Assembly: GCA_004014935.1 (NCBI GenBank)
Contig: CP025324.1
Coordinates: 2,170,501 to 2,234,500 of the forward strand
DNA from: Saccharomycopsis malanga
Taxonomy: Eukaryota; Ascomycota; Saccharomycetes; Ascoideales; Saccharomycopsidaceae
Reading direction: 5' to 3'
Length of the DNA: 64,000 bases
Shown here: in pieces, positions 1 through 7,738 of the stretch
Position numbering within the stretch: position 1 is the first letter of the stretch
Layout of the letters: the number at the start of each line of letters is the position of its first letter
Notes under the pieces: generated by a model
What the model saw: the letters and a program-made list of their open reading frames with translations, nothing else
The model's database searches: none
Told to the model about the DNA's origin: nothing
Program-made: the position numbers and the translations under genes

Positions 1-870
1 TTGTTATCGAAACTCACAGGAACACATTCTGAGGCTGCTAGTTATGAGTTCACCACATTGACGACGGTTCCAGGCACCATCAAGTATAAGGGAGCCAAGA
101 TCCAGATGTTGGATCTTCCGGGGATCATTGAGGGAGCCAAGGACGGTAAAGGAAGAGGTAAGCAAGTATTGGCAGTGACTCGTAGTTGCGACTTGTTATT
201 TATTGTATTGGATGTCAACAAGCCGTTGAAACACAAACAATCGATTGAATACGAGTTGGAAGGGTTTGGCATCAAGATCAACAAGGAGCCACCAGACATT
301 TTGCTCAAAAAGAAAGAAAAAGGAGGCGTGAACATCACCAACACGGTACCACTTTCTAGATTATCCAAAGACGAGATCAGGGCCGTCATGTCAGAGTATC
401 GGTTGAATTCTGCAGACATCCAGTTTAGATGTGATGCCACAGTCGACGATTTAATTGACGTCATCGAGGCAAAGAACAGAAGATACATCCCAGCAATCTA
501 CGTGTTGAACAAGATTGACTCTTTTTCCATAGAAGAATTGGAATTAATGTACAAGATCCCAAACGCGGTCCCAATATCATCTGGCCAGGGCTGGAACTTG
601 GACGATTTGTTAGAGATGATGTGGGATAGATTGCAATTGGTCCGGGTCTACACCAAACCAAAAGGAAAACTTCCCGACTTTGACGAGCCAATTGTCTTGA
701 AAAACGGCAAATGCTCTGTCAAAGACTTTTGTAACAGTATCCACAAGAGTTTGGTTGATGATTTCAAGACCGCCATGGTCTTTGGTGCTAGTGTCAAACA
801 TCAGCCGCAGTATGTTGGCTTGTCCCATGTTTTACAGGATGAGGATGTTGTCACCATCTTGAAAAAGTAG
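1..870 (+). CDS. RBG1: DRG-family GTPase Rbg1, 5' truncated by window edge
   Basis: This is the C-terminal 289 residues of a developmentally regulated GTP-binding protein, a cytosolic GTPase that associates with translating ribosomes (family knowledge: Rbg1 works with Tma46). The first codon is an internal TTG, so the true start lies upstream of the window; the P-loop is cut off and its last part would precede residue 1. Visible are the G3 motif [19 protein letters not shown], the G4 motif NKID near residue 170, the G5-like ISSG, and a C-terminal TGS domain (about residues 215-289) ending in [22 protein letters not shown]-type sequence. Similarity to S. cerevisiae Rbg1 is very high along the whole length, and Rbg2 is a poorer fit. 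Stop TAG at 868-870. Confidence 0.95.
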   Translation: MLSKLTGTHSEAASYEFTTLTTVPGTIKYKGAKIQMLDLPGIIEGAKDGKGRGKQVLAVTRSCDLLFIVLDVNKPLKHKQSIEYELEGFGIKINKEPPDILLKKKEKGGVNITNTVPLSRLSKDEIRAVMSEYRLNSADIQFRCDATVDDLIDVIEAKNRRYIPAIYVLNKIDSFSIEELELMYKIPNAVPISSGQGWNLDDLLEMMWDRLQLVRVYTKPKGKLPDFDEPIVLKNGKCSVKDFCNSIHKSLVDDFKTAMVFGASVKHQPQYVGLSHVLQDEDVVTILKK

Positions 871-954
871 GTTTACTTGTGTTGTGTTTGATATTGTGTG
901 GTTAGCAAATGTAAATTATAGATGTTGACTATAAGTGGTCGTTGTTAATGAATA

Positions 955-1206
955 TATGTTATTATAACAATTAATGTAATAAAAAATAGGATTATTATTA
1001 TTATAACAAGGTAAAACAAATAAGATTATTATTATTGCAACAATTAATGTAAAAAAAATAAGATTATTATTATTATTATAACAATTAATGTAAAAAAAAA
1101 TAAGATTATTATTATTATAACAATTAATGTAAAAAAATAAGATTATTATTAGTATAACAATTAATGTAATAAAAAATAGGATTATTATTATTATAGCAAT
1201 GTAAGA
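955..1206. repeat. A/T-rich minisatellite, about six units
   Basis: About six imperfect units of roughly 40 bp, each with an A-run, then AAGATTATTATTATTATAAC and CAATTAATGTAA. The block sits just upstream of a SINE-like copy and its ATT runs resemble the tails of that family, so it may have grown from a tail. An apparent 112-codon reading frame on the minus strand here is only the repeat. Confidence 0.8.
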
Positions 1207-1213
1207 GTTAATG

Positions 1214-1452
1214 GCCGGTGGGCAGGATAGATTAACGACCAGCACTCTGGGCAATAAGAAAAGACCTGACAGAACAGTTTAACCACTAATACTCTCAAAA
1301 ACGACCTAACAGGCCCAAGGCTGAGTCGATTGTGATTAAGAGGACATTATTGGGTTTTTTTGCTCAATCTTATCAACACCCTTTAGACATAACGTGTATA
1401 TGCCAAATGGATATTTACTGGGCTCGAAATATATGATAGAATTATAATTATG
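1214..1452 (+). mobile_element. SINE-like element copy, box-B-less subfamily
   Basis: It starts GCCGGTGGGC and shows the duplicated segment of the family (ACTCTGGG...GACCTGACAG, then ACTCTCAAAAACGACCTAACAGG). The shared body follows (GAGTCGATTGTGATTA, ATTATTGGGTTT, CTTTAGACATAACGTGTATA), then the 3' end TTTACTGGGCTCGAAATATA and a short ATT-rich tail. Box A is decayed (AGGATAGATTAACG) and box B is missing, so it should be inactive. I did not find a convincing target-site duplication. Confidence 0.75.
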
Positions 1453-1486
1453 AAAATGGAATATTATATCGTTGTTGGTAAAAATT

Positions 1487-1835
1487 CTATATGCTTTTAG
1501 CCCCATGGGTTGATTGAATAGATACATTAAACCGCTTATTCTATGTTTGCACCATCTACTGTTGCAAGCCTTGTTCTTTTGACCAACCCTTATGGACTAG
1601 ACTTACCTACGGGTACTTGGTTAGTGCCAATTTCCCATTATGGAGCTACTCATCCGTGTTTAGGTAGTCGTCTGGAACATTTGAGCTCCTTTCACTTACA
1701 TTACTGTTTTGACCACTATTCAAGACTCTATTTCCTCCTTTTTTAGACTTTTCTATTCTTTTTTAATCAGTTATTATGCCCACTTTCATTATGTCGGCTC
1801 CAAAAAATATCAATCCATCTTTTAAATTACTTACA
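1487..1835. repeat. Dispersed repeat family 2, copy 1
   Basis: This stretch matches 41805-42155 in two strong blocks. Block one runs from about 1499 (TAG, CCATGG, TTGATTGA, TAGAT, then ATTCTATG and ATCTAC, GTTGCAA). Block two starts at about 1715 (ACTATT, AAGACTCTAT, TCCTCCTT, TTTTAGACTT, then CCCAC). The sequence between the blocks has diverged. No coding capacity, terminal inverted repeat or TG...CA ends are visible, so the class is unknown. It abuts the SINE-like copy on its left. Confidence 0.65.
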
Positions 1836-2371
1836 ATTGTTTTATCATTATTCAATTCTAATCCACATTTTTGTTTTTATCTTTTCAGCTTCTTGCTTAT
1901 TATTTCATAACCACATTGCAGCTGTATCATTGAATAGCAAACTTTTATTCTACTTTTACAATTAAGAAGTCCAATTTTTTTTTGATTTTTCATTATTCAC
2001 AATTAAGTAGTCCTATTAATTTTTTTCATTATTCAGTCAATTCTCGCTTTTATCACTTCTTCACTATTCACTTTAATTCTTCACTACACAGTCAATCCTC
2101 ACCATCATCAATTTTATTCTTCACCATTCACTCTATCCTTACCAAATTGTTTGAACATTATCGCCAACTTTATCTTCATTCTCCACTAAAGCCTGTAATT
2201 ATTTACTTTTTCTCCACTTTCAAATCTCACTTTATTAAAAAGACAAACAACAAAAAAACACTACTTTAAACAATTTCTAATCTTGTTTATTGAAAGTATT
2301 ATAAAGGGATTTTTATTTTCTAGAATTATCATCCCAGACTATACACCATTTTCCAATAAAAACTACCAAAA
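1836..2371. other. Intergenic, pyrimidine-rich, no gene seen
   Basis: AT-rich DNA between the dispersed repeat and the 3' end of FUN14. The part from 1980 to 2230 is strongly C/T-rich on the plus strand with many TTCACTATTCA-like words. Reading frames here have biased, low-complexity composition and no family resemblance, so I call no gene. Confidence 0.6.
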
Positions 2372-3013
2372 TCACACATTCCAGGCTGCAATGATAAAAC
2401 TCAAAAAGAAGGCCAATTTGAAGCTTGGGTTTTCAAAAAACAAGGTTTTCAAATTAAGTCTCAGAGCTCCAAAGTTTACAATGCCATCCCAAGGAACGTG
2501 GATAATGCCTCTGTTTTCCAAGAATTGCAATGAGAGAAAACTGGTGAACGAGATGGCTGCTAACACATAACTAAGTTTGCCAATAACAATTCCCAAGAAA
2601 AGACCAAAAATAGACCCATAGGTCAAGTCCTCGTAGCTCAAGTTCTTTTTCACCTGATTTTTCTGTCTTTGGATCTCGTCAGGGTTCCCCGGGATGTTGT
2701 GATACACCCCAATTGGTGGGTTTTTGGAAATGTAAGCAGCATCGTTTTGAATTGCTGAGGTGGACAAGTAAACACCTGTAGAGGCACCTATGAACAATCC
2801 CAATTTGGATAGTCTTGATGCAGGGCTGGCTTTCAAAGCAATTGGCTGAACCCTTGCATGAAACTTTGGGCCAGATTTCGAAAATTGGTTAAAGATAAAC
2901 GGTTTACTGCTAAAAAGTCGTCTTGAAGCACTCGTTGGTCGTAATCCTAAGCGAGCAAACGATGTTGAAGACGTGCGAACCACCAGCGATAAAAGACCGA
3001 TTTGGTTGAACAT
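2372..3013 (-). CDS. FUN14: FUN14-family mitochondrial membrane protein
   Basis: A 213-residue protein of the FUN14/FUNDC family, small mitochondrial outer-membrane proteins linked to lipid and ER-mitochondria functions. The N-terminus is rich in Arg/Ser (RLFSSKPF) and looks like a mitochondrial targeting region. The C-terminal half carries the family pattern: GSIFGLFLGIVIGKLSYVLA, then FLSLQFLENRGIIHVPWD, and a last hydrophobic stretch FKLAFFLSFIIAAWNV matching the end of S. cerevisiae Fun14. I start at the ATG at 3013 (MFNQIG); the open frame continues upstream eight codons but only from a TTG. The length fits yeast Fun14 (198). Its promoter contains a cluster of four TGCAT words at 3183-3240. 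Confidence 0.85.
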   Translation of the reverse strand: MFNQIGLLSLVVRTSSTSFARLGLRPTSASRRLFSSKPFIFNQFSKSGPKFHARVQPIALKASPASRLSKLGLFIGASTGVYLSTSAIQNDAAYISKNPPIGVYHNIPGNPDEIQRQKNQVKKNLSYEDLTYGSIFGLFLGIVIGKLSYVLAAISFTSFLSLQFLENRGIIHVPWDGIVNFGALRLNLKTLFFENPSFKLAFFLSFIIAAWNV

Positions 3014-3182
3014 TGTTGATTTATCAAAACAGTTCAATGAATATTTCTAGATTTCGATACACTTTAATTTCAGATACCAGCTAATTCTTTTCAATTTGCT
3101 GTTCAAACTGCTCAATTTAAACACCTGTTTGCTCTTGTCCATCATCCAGTTGGTGATGCTCGTCTCATCGCCAAAGTTGCTC

Positions 3183-3241
3183 ATCTGCATCTGTATGCAT
3201 GCGGGCTGTGTTTTGCTGTGGGTGGTGCATCATGGTGCATA
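3183..3241. promoter_or_regulatory. TGCAT-word cluster upstream of FUN14
   Basis: Four TGCAT words within about 60 bp (CTGCATC, ATGCATG, GTGCATC, GTGCATA), about 170-230 bp upstream of the FUN14 ATG. Similar clusters precede other genes in this window. The binding factor is unknown; regulatory function is inference. Confidence 0.35.
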
Positions 3242-3389
3242 TTGAATAGCTATTCGGTGGATGTTGACTATTATTATTATATAATAAATGCAATTAATAC
3301 TAAGAAAGTTGGTCCGAACGGTTATTAAAATGTAGAGGTTACAAGTCTTTTTGTATAGAAGGTTTGTTGGTGCGACGTTTTATTGGTCC

Positions 3390-3497
3390 AACATTATTTA
3401 TGGATGTTAATGGGCTTTACCAAGTCCCTTAGACATAACACGTATATACGAACTGATACGTACAGGGCTTGGAATATTGATAATAATAATAATGATG
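3390..3497 (+). mobile_element. SINE-like element, 3' fragment
   Basis: Only the 3' part of the family is present: GGGCTTTACCAAGTCCCTTA, GACATAACACGTATATACGAA, then ACAGGGCTTGGAATATTGAT and a short (AAT)n tail. The tRNA-like head is missing, as expected of a 5'-truncated retroposed copy. Confidence 0.7.
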
Positions 3498-3733
3498 TAT
3501 GCTATTATTAAGCGATCTAGTAAGCTGAATCTTGATGAAATGACAGAAAAGACGTAACGTCTACAGAAAATTAATAAAGCGCTTTCAACACCTCCATATT
3601 CAAAGTGTCCTGGTCCAAGTAATAAGACAGACTTGTTATTGACATACATTGACTATTATAATTTAAAATAGCACCATCACCCTCTACAAACATATAAATC
3701 TAGTTGATTAATTTTTATCTAAATTATTCTGTA

Positions 3734-4050
3734 GCCACTGGGCCATTTGGCTCAGTAGTCAGAGCTCTCGGAGAAGAGAAAAAAGACCTAACAGGAGTAC
3801 GGGTTCGATTCCCATCAAGACACTTTTATTCGCTGCTTTTTACAATGCTAGACGTGAATTCACAGACAAGTGCAACTGTCTGAAAGATGGCCTACAAAAA
3901 GTCTACTTATTTTCCAATTGAGTGACAAGTTTAAGTAGTATTTTGGGTTTTCCTCACTGTATTTTACCAATTCCCCTTAGACATAGCGCGTATATACAAA
4001 ACTGATATGTACTGGGCTTGAAATATATGATAATATTATTGTTATTAGTC
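3734..4050 (+). mobile_element. SINE-like element with intact Pol III boxes A and B
   Basis: Head: GCCACTGGGCCATTTGGCTC with box A TGGCTCAGTAG at 3748-3758 and an exact box B consensus GGTTCGATTCC at 3802-3812, a tRNA-like spacing with a long variable region. A D-stem can be drawn (GCTC/GAGC), but the anticodon arm is not convincing, so it is not a functional tRNA. T-runs (CACTTTTATT, GCTTTTTAC) follow the head. The body has ACAAGTGCAACTGTCTGAAA and a TTGGGTTTTCC...ATTTTACC block. The 3' end is CCTTAGACATAGCGCGTATA, ACTGGGCTTGAAATATATGA, then ATT repeats. The tail continues into a tandem array. Confidence 0.8.
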
Positions 4051-4172
4051 TTCATCTTACTAAATCAATAATAGATCAGTCTTATATCTGGACAAATATA
4101 TGATATTATTATTAGTCTTCAACTTACTAAATCAGTAGTATATCAGTCTTATAGATGGGCAGAAATATATGA

Positions 4173-4204
<32 letters not shown>

Positions 4205-4350
4205 GTATTATAATTATTAGTATTATTATTATTAGTATTATAATTATTAGTATTATTATTATTAGTATTATAATTATTAGTATTATTATTATTAGTCTTC
4301 AACTTACTAAATCAGTTGTAGATCAGTCTTATATCTGGGCAGAAATATAA
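4018..4350. repeat. Tandem array built on the SINE 3' end and ATT microsatellite
   Basis: Three tandem units of roughly 70-75 bp plus variable ATT runs. Each has GAAATATATGAT, an ATT run, TAGTCTTCAACTTACTAAATC, then GATCAGTCTTATATCTGGGC. The middle ATT stretch (about 4166-4295) is itself a compound ATT/AGTATT microsatellite. The units begin with the last bases of the SINE-like element, so the array appears to have expanded from its tail. Confidence 0.75.
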
Positions 4351-4547
4351 GAGTTTTTGTTTTTCTATCAACCGCAAACAAACACACAACAAAATATTTC
4401 AATGCTTTACAATACTTCATAATATATTCATTATGTCGTACAACTAAAACAATATAAAAAACAACCTGCTTTCTTACATTACTGACACTACAAACATATA
4501 ATAATACAAACATGTATTAAACAGTTACCAAACCAACATCAACAAAC

Positions 4548-5300
4548 TTATTTGGCAGAAGTCAAAAAGTCGGCGTACTCGTCGAATGGAGAAGCAGTCA
4601 AAGCGTTTTCCTTCCACAAGTTTGGAGTCAAGAAACCGTAAGTGTTACCAATAGCAGCAAAGGCAGCCTTCAAGGTGTTCTCGGTGGTTCTGGTAGAACC
4701 AGAAGAAGAAGTGTAAGCGTCTTGGATACCAGCCAATTCCAACAATCTCTTGACGGCAATGGAGGCAACCAAACCAGAACCTCTTGGGGCTGGGATCAAT
4801 CTGACGGTGACGGAACCACACTTACCAGAGGTCTTGGCAGCAAAGGAGTGAGGCTCACCCAAGTTGGTACCCCAGTAACCTCTTCTGACTGGAATGATAG
4901 ACAACTTGGCAATGATGATAGCAGCTCTGATGGCAGTAGCAACTTCTTTGGCGGTCTTGACACCCAAACCAACATGACCGTTTTCGTCACCAATGATGAC
5001 AACAGCCTTCATTCTGGTTCTTTGACCAGCTCTGGTTTGTTTTTGCACAGATTTGATCTTCATCAATTGGTCCTTCAAACCTGGCAAGAGTTGGTCGACA
5101 ATTTGGTACTCCTTGACTGGCAAAGAGTGCAAGTAGATCTCTTCCAAGGTGGTGATCTTACCGGCCTTGACCAATCTACCTAACTTGGTGACTGGAACCC
5201 AAGCCTTTTCGCCAGAGTCTCTACCGCCTCTTCTCTTACCTCTACCTTTGAAGTTACCGGCTCTTCTTGGTGGTTGACTAGATTGTTGTTCAGTAGACAT
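4548..5300 (-). CDS. RPS2: 40S ribosomal protein uS5 (Rps2)
   Basis: A 250-residue cytosolic ribosomal protein of the small subunit, uS5 family, essential for decoding fidelity and 40S assembly. After an RGG-type N-terminus ([19 protein letters not shown]) comes the eukaryotic block [20 protein letters not shown]. Then follows the S5 double-stranded RNA-binding fold ([20 protein letters not shown]), and the C-terminal domain with [12 protein letters not shown]. Length matches yeast Rps2 (254). Codon use is highly biased with no CTG. There is no intron. The start is an ATG at 5300. It is divergent from the OM14 homologue, with a 554-bp shared intergenic region. Confidence 0.97.
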   Translation of the reverse strand: MSTEQQSSQPPRRAGNFKGRGKRRGGRDSGEKAWVPVTKLGRLVKAGKITTLEEIYLHSLPVKEYQIVDQLLPGLKDQLMKIKSVQKQTRAGQRTRMKAVVIIGDENGHVGLGVKTAKEVATAIRAAIIIAKLSIIPVRRGYWGTNLGEPHSFAAKTSGKCGSVTVRLIPAPRGSGLVASIAVKRLLELAGIQDAYTSSSGSTRTTENTLKAAFAAIGNTYGFLTPNLWKENALTASPFDEYADFLTSAK

Positions 5301-5468
5301 TTTGATGATATCGTCGGAATTTGTTTCACGGAAGTGCGGGTTGGTGCCTTCAATCGACGTTATTTGATGCTTTCAAGTATATAGTTCCTGTTAACAACTT
5401 GATGCCATGAATTTTTCAATATAGTGATAGTATTGATGGGTCTGACAGAGTTTTTTCACCGGTCACTA

Positions 5469-5578
5469 CAGGTCACATGCAACGATATAGGGCTCAGACT
5501 GTCATATGCAAACGCCTGCGCAATCACATGAATTTCAATATCATGCAGTATCATGCATGTGCCGGCGCCATATACTCC
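5469..5578. promoter_or_regulatory. ATGCA/TGCAT cluster between RPS2 and OM14
   Basis: Several ATGCA or TGCAT words (CACATGCAAC, CATATGCAAA, TCATGCAGT, TCATGCATG, GTGCATAAG) lie in the middle of the divergent promoter region. A TATA-like ATATAAG follows at 5700, placed for the OM14 transcript. I recognise no specific ribosomal-protein gene box here with confidence. Confidence 0.35.
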
Positions 5579-5854
5579 AGTGTGCATAAGCACGCCGCCT
5601 CCCACCGCTAATTACATCACCCCACAGTGACAGCGGCAAGTCACCGATGAGCAACCTGAACATTGCTGGCAGAGCAATTAATACACTATGAGACTGCTAT
5701 ATAAGCAGTGTAGATTCCCCGTAAGGGTTGTTTTTTTATAGTCATTTCTTCAGATACGCTAGCCAACATTAATTTTACTTAATAGACATCACGAGTGTCA
5801 TTCAGCTTATTATATTCGCCTACTGATATCAGTTAAAACCCCCCTTCGTTCACA

Positions 5855-6429
5855 ATGTCGTAAGTAATACTTTTTTGCCCCTTAAGGGATGACGAATATA
5901 AGATTATCACTACTTATTGTTAACTAACACATTCAGTTACGCCGACAAAGCCGCTAAGAAAGGACCTTTGGGTGAAGAAATCCAAGTTGACCAACAAGAA
6001 GTGGACAGAGACGTCCAAGAGGCCAAGGCCAAGATCTCGGATAAGCTAGACACAGCCAAGGAGAAAACCAAGAAGAAGTTGGACAGCATCGACCGCGACG
6101 ACATTGAGAAGAAGCTCGATGACGCTGAGAACGCCATTGTCAGATTTGTCAAGTATATTGGCAATACTGTGGGCTACTACGGAAATGTGGTTGCCGAAAA
6201 GACCGGGTCTGCTGTCTACAATACCAAGGAAGAATTGAAAAACCCTGTAGTAGCAAGCCAAGCAGTCATCACCACCGGTTTGGTTGCCGGGGCTTATTAT
6301 GCCTACCAAGAGCGTTTCAGACTCAAGAGAATCCCAGACGACGTCAAGTATGTATATGCTGCCATCTTGACCGGATTTGTTATTTTGGACGGCTTTACTT
6401 TCAAAAAGTTGTATCCTAAATACAAGTGA
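5855..6429 (+). CDS. OM14: Om14-like mitochondrial outer membrane protein, spliced
   Basis: Two exons: 5855-5859 (ATGTC) and 5937-6429. The intron 5860-5936 has donor GTAAGT, branch-like TTAACTAAC and acceptor CAG, giving MSYADKAAKKG and 165 residues. The N-terminal half is charged and predicted coiled coil (KAKISDKLDTAKEKTKKKLD). The C-terminal half has two or three hydrophobic segments with the Om14-like sequence LKNPVVASQAVITTGLVAG and a C-terminal VILDGFTFKKLYPKYK. S. cerevisiae Om14 is an abundant outer-membrane protein that serves as a mitochondrial receptor for ribosomes via NAC. The match is clear in the C-terminal part only; the N-terminal region is longer than in S. cerevisiae. Confidence 0.8.
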
Positions 6430-7078
6430 GGGTGTAAATTTTTTGTTTTTATTTGTCACAGAGGCTCTTTCGAACGCATTTGGTTTCTATTTAAATATTA
6501 CATTGAATCTGTAAACTACAGGTGTTCCAATACAAGTACACGTTATTATCTGTTTGTAGGGCAATTGATTGCAAGTATTATCGCATATTCTAATCTTTAT
6601 AGCACCATATAAGGGGGTACTAATGATGTCCCGAGACCCGGTGCAACGGGTGTTTTCGGTTGCTTGGCACCGGGATTATGAGAGTGTTAACAAGTGGTTT
6701 AGTAGATCATCTATTAGTGTATAATAATAAAAAAAAATATGTAGTGATCGTTTATTGACCTGTGATCAATCATGTGCAATTCTATATGAGCCTAATTGAG
6801 TTTGGTTGATAACGAGTGAGTTTTAACAAAGATAATAGGTAAACGTACTTGTTTGAGGAATAAAGTTTTTATTTAGTATACTGAATACAATACGTTGTTA
6901 ATAAATGGTAGATTAAATACAATACCTTAATAATAAATGGTAGGTTAAATGCGCTGATACTAAAATAATTACTGTTTTTCAACAAATAGTGGAAAGAACT
7001 GAGAATCAATTGTTGAATGTGATGTCATGTATCTCTTATTGGGTCTTATAATGCATCATTAGCATAGCGTATAATGAC
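6430..7078. other. Intergenic with GC-rich hairpin and a short tandem duplication
   Basis: No gene seen. At 6637-6674 an inverted repeat CCCGGTGC...GCACCGGG stands out from its AT-rich surroundings (see findings). At about 6886-6952 a unit of roughly 33 bp (AATACAATAC, then AATAAATGGTAGATTAAAT) is present twice. Confidence 0.6.
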
Positions 7079-7081
7079 AAT

Positions 7082-7240
7082 ATCTTATTATTCCAGCCCA
7101 GTAAATTTCGTATATGCGTGCTATGTCCAAGGGGACTTGGTAAAGCCCAATATTGTCGTCTATCAAAATATTCTCACCCATGTTCCTATTAGATCTTTTT
7201 TTTCTTCTTCGAGAGCACTGAGCCATACGGCCCAGTGGCT
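7082..7240 (-). mobile_element. SINE-like element, internally shortened copy
   Basis: Read on the minus strand it starts GCCACTGGGCCGTATGGCTC with box A, then GAAGAAAAAAAGATCTAATAGG, jumps to ATTGGGCTTTACCAAGTCCC and the 3' end CGCATATACGAAATTTACTG and GGCTGGAATAATAAG. Box B is lost. Possible target-site duplication: CATAGTGTA at 7243-7251 and CATAGCGTA at 7063-7071 (8 of 9). Confidence 0.75.
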
Positions 7241-7471
7241 TACATAGTGTAAATATAATTGTTTGTCTATAGCAAGTAGTGTCAAATAACTGATAAATGG
7301 AAAAACCAAAAGTGGCAAACTTGAAGAATGGTCAAGCCTATAAATTGGCTAATAATTGATCAAGAGTAAAGTCTAAAAATTGGCAAATAATTGAAGAGTG
7401 ATAAAGTTTGCAAAGTAGCTAATAGTCAAAAAATAGTAATGCCAAAGTGTAAAGAAGAAAAATAAAAGTCC

Positions 7472-7623
7472 TATATAATAATGATTTTTTATATTTCGAA
7501 ACTACTAGTCGTTTATTTATCCTGTCAGGTTTTTTTTTCTCGTTTTTGAATCTACTAGTCGTTCCTGCCAGGTTATATTCTCGTTTTCAATACTTTTAAC
7601 CACTGAGCCATACGGCCCAACGG
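7472..7623 (-). mobile_element. SINE-like element with repeated head segment
   Basis: On the minus strand: TTGGGCCGTATGGCTCAGTGG with a good box A. This is followed by two or three copies of the segment CGAGAATATAACCTGGCAGG / AACGAGAAAAAAAAACCTG separated by ACGACTAGTAG, then directly the terminal TTTCGAAATATAAAAAATC and an ATT-type tail. The middle of the element is missing. It shows that the roughly 45-bp segment after box A is prone to duplication. Confidence 0.7.
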
Positions 7624-7738
7624 TTCTTTCAATCAATTAATAAAATTCTTTCACAATTTACCACCATACACTACAAACTTATCAAAAACTTTAAACATCA
7701 ATACAATTCTTTATATTTATTTTCAAATCAAATAACAC

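Noticed and set aside
916-1254. 112-codon frame on the minus strand, rich in Ile/Asn
   Set aside because: It is the translation of the A/T minisatellite; no family resemblance and repeat-driven composition.
1543-1746. 67-codon plus-strand frame
   Set aside because: It lies inside dispersed repeat family 2, and the second copy at 41805 does not preserve it.
3734-3830. A functional tRNA gene at the head of the SINE-like copies
   Set aside because: Boxes A and B are good, but no proper anticodon arm or acceptor stem can be drawn, and head length varies among copies.
4722-5183. 153-codon plus-strand frame opposite RPS2
   Set aside because: Antisense shadow of a highly biased ribosomal protein gene.
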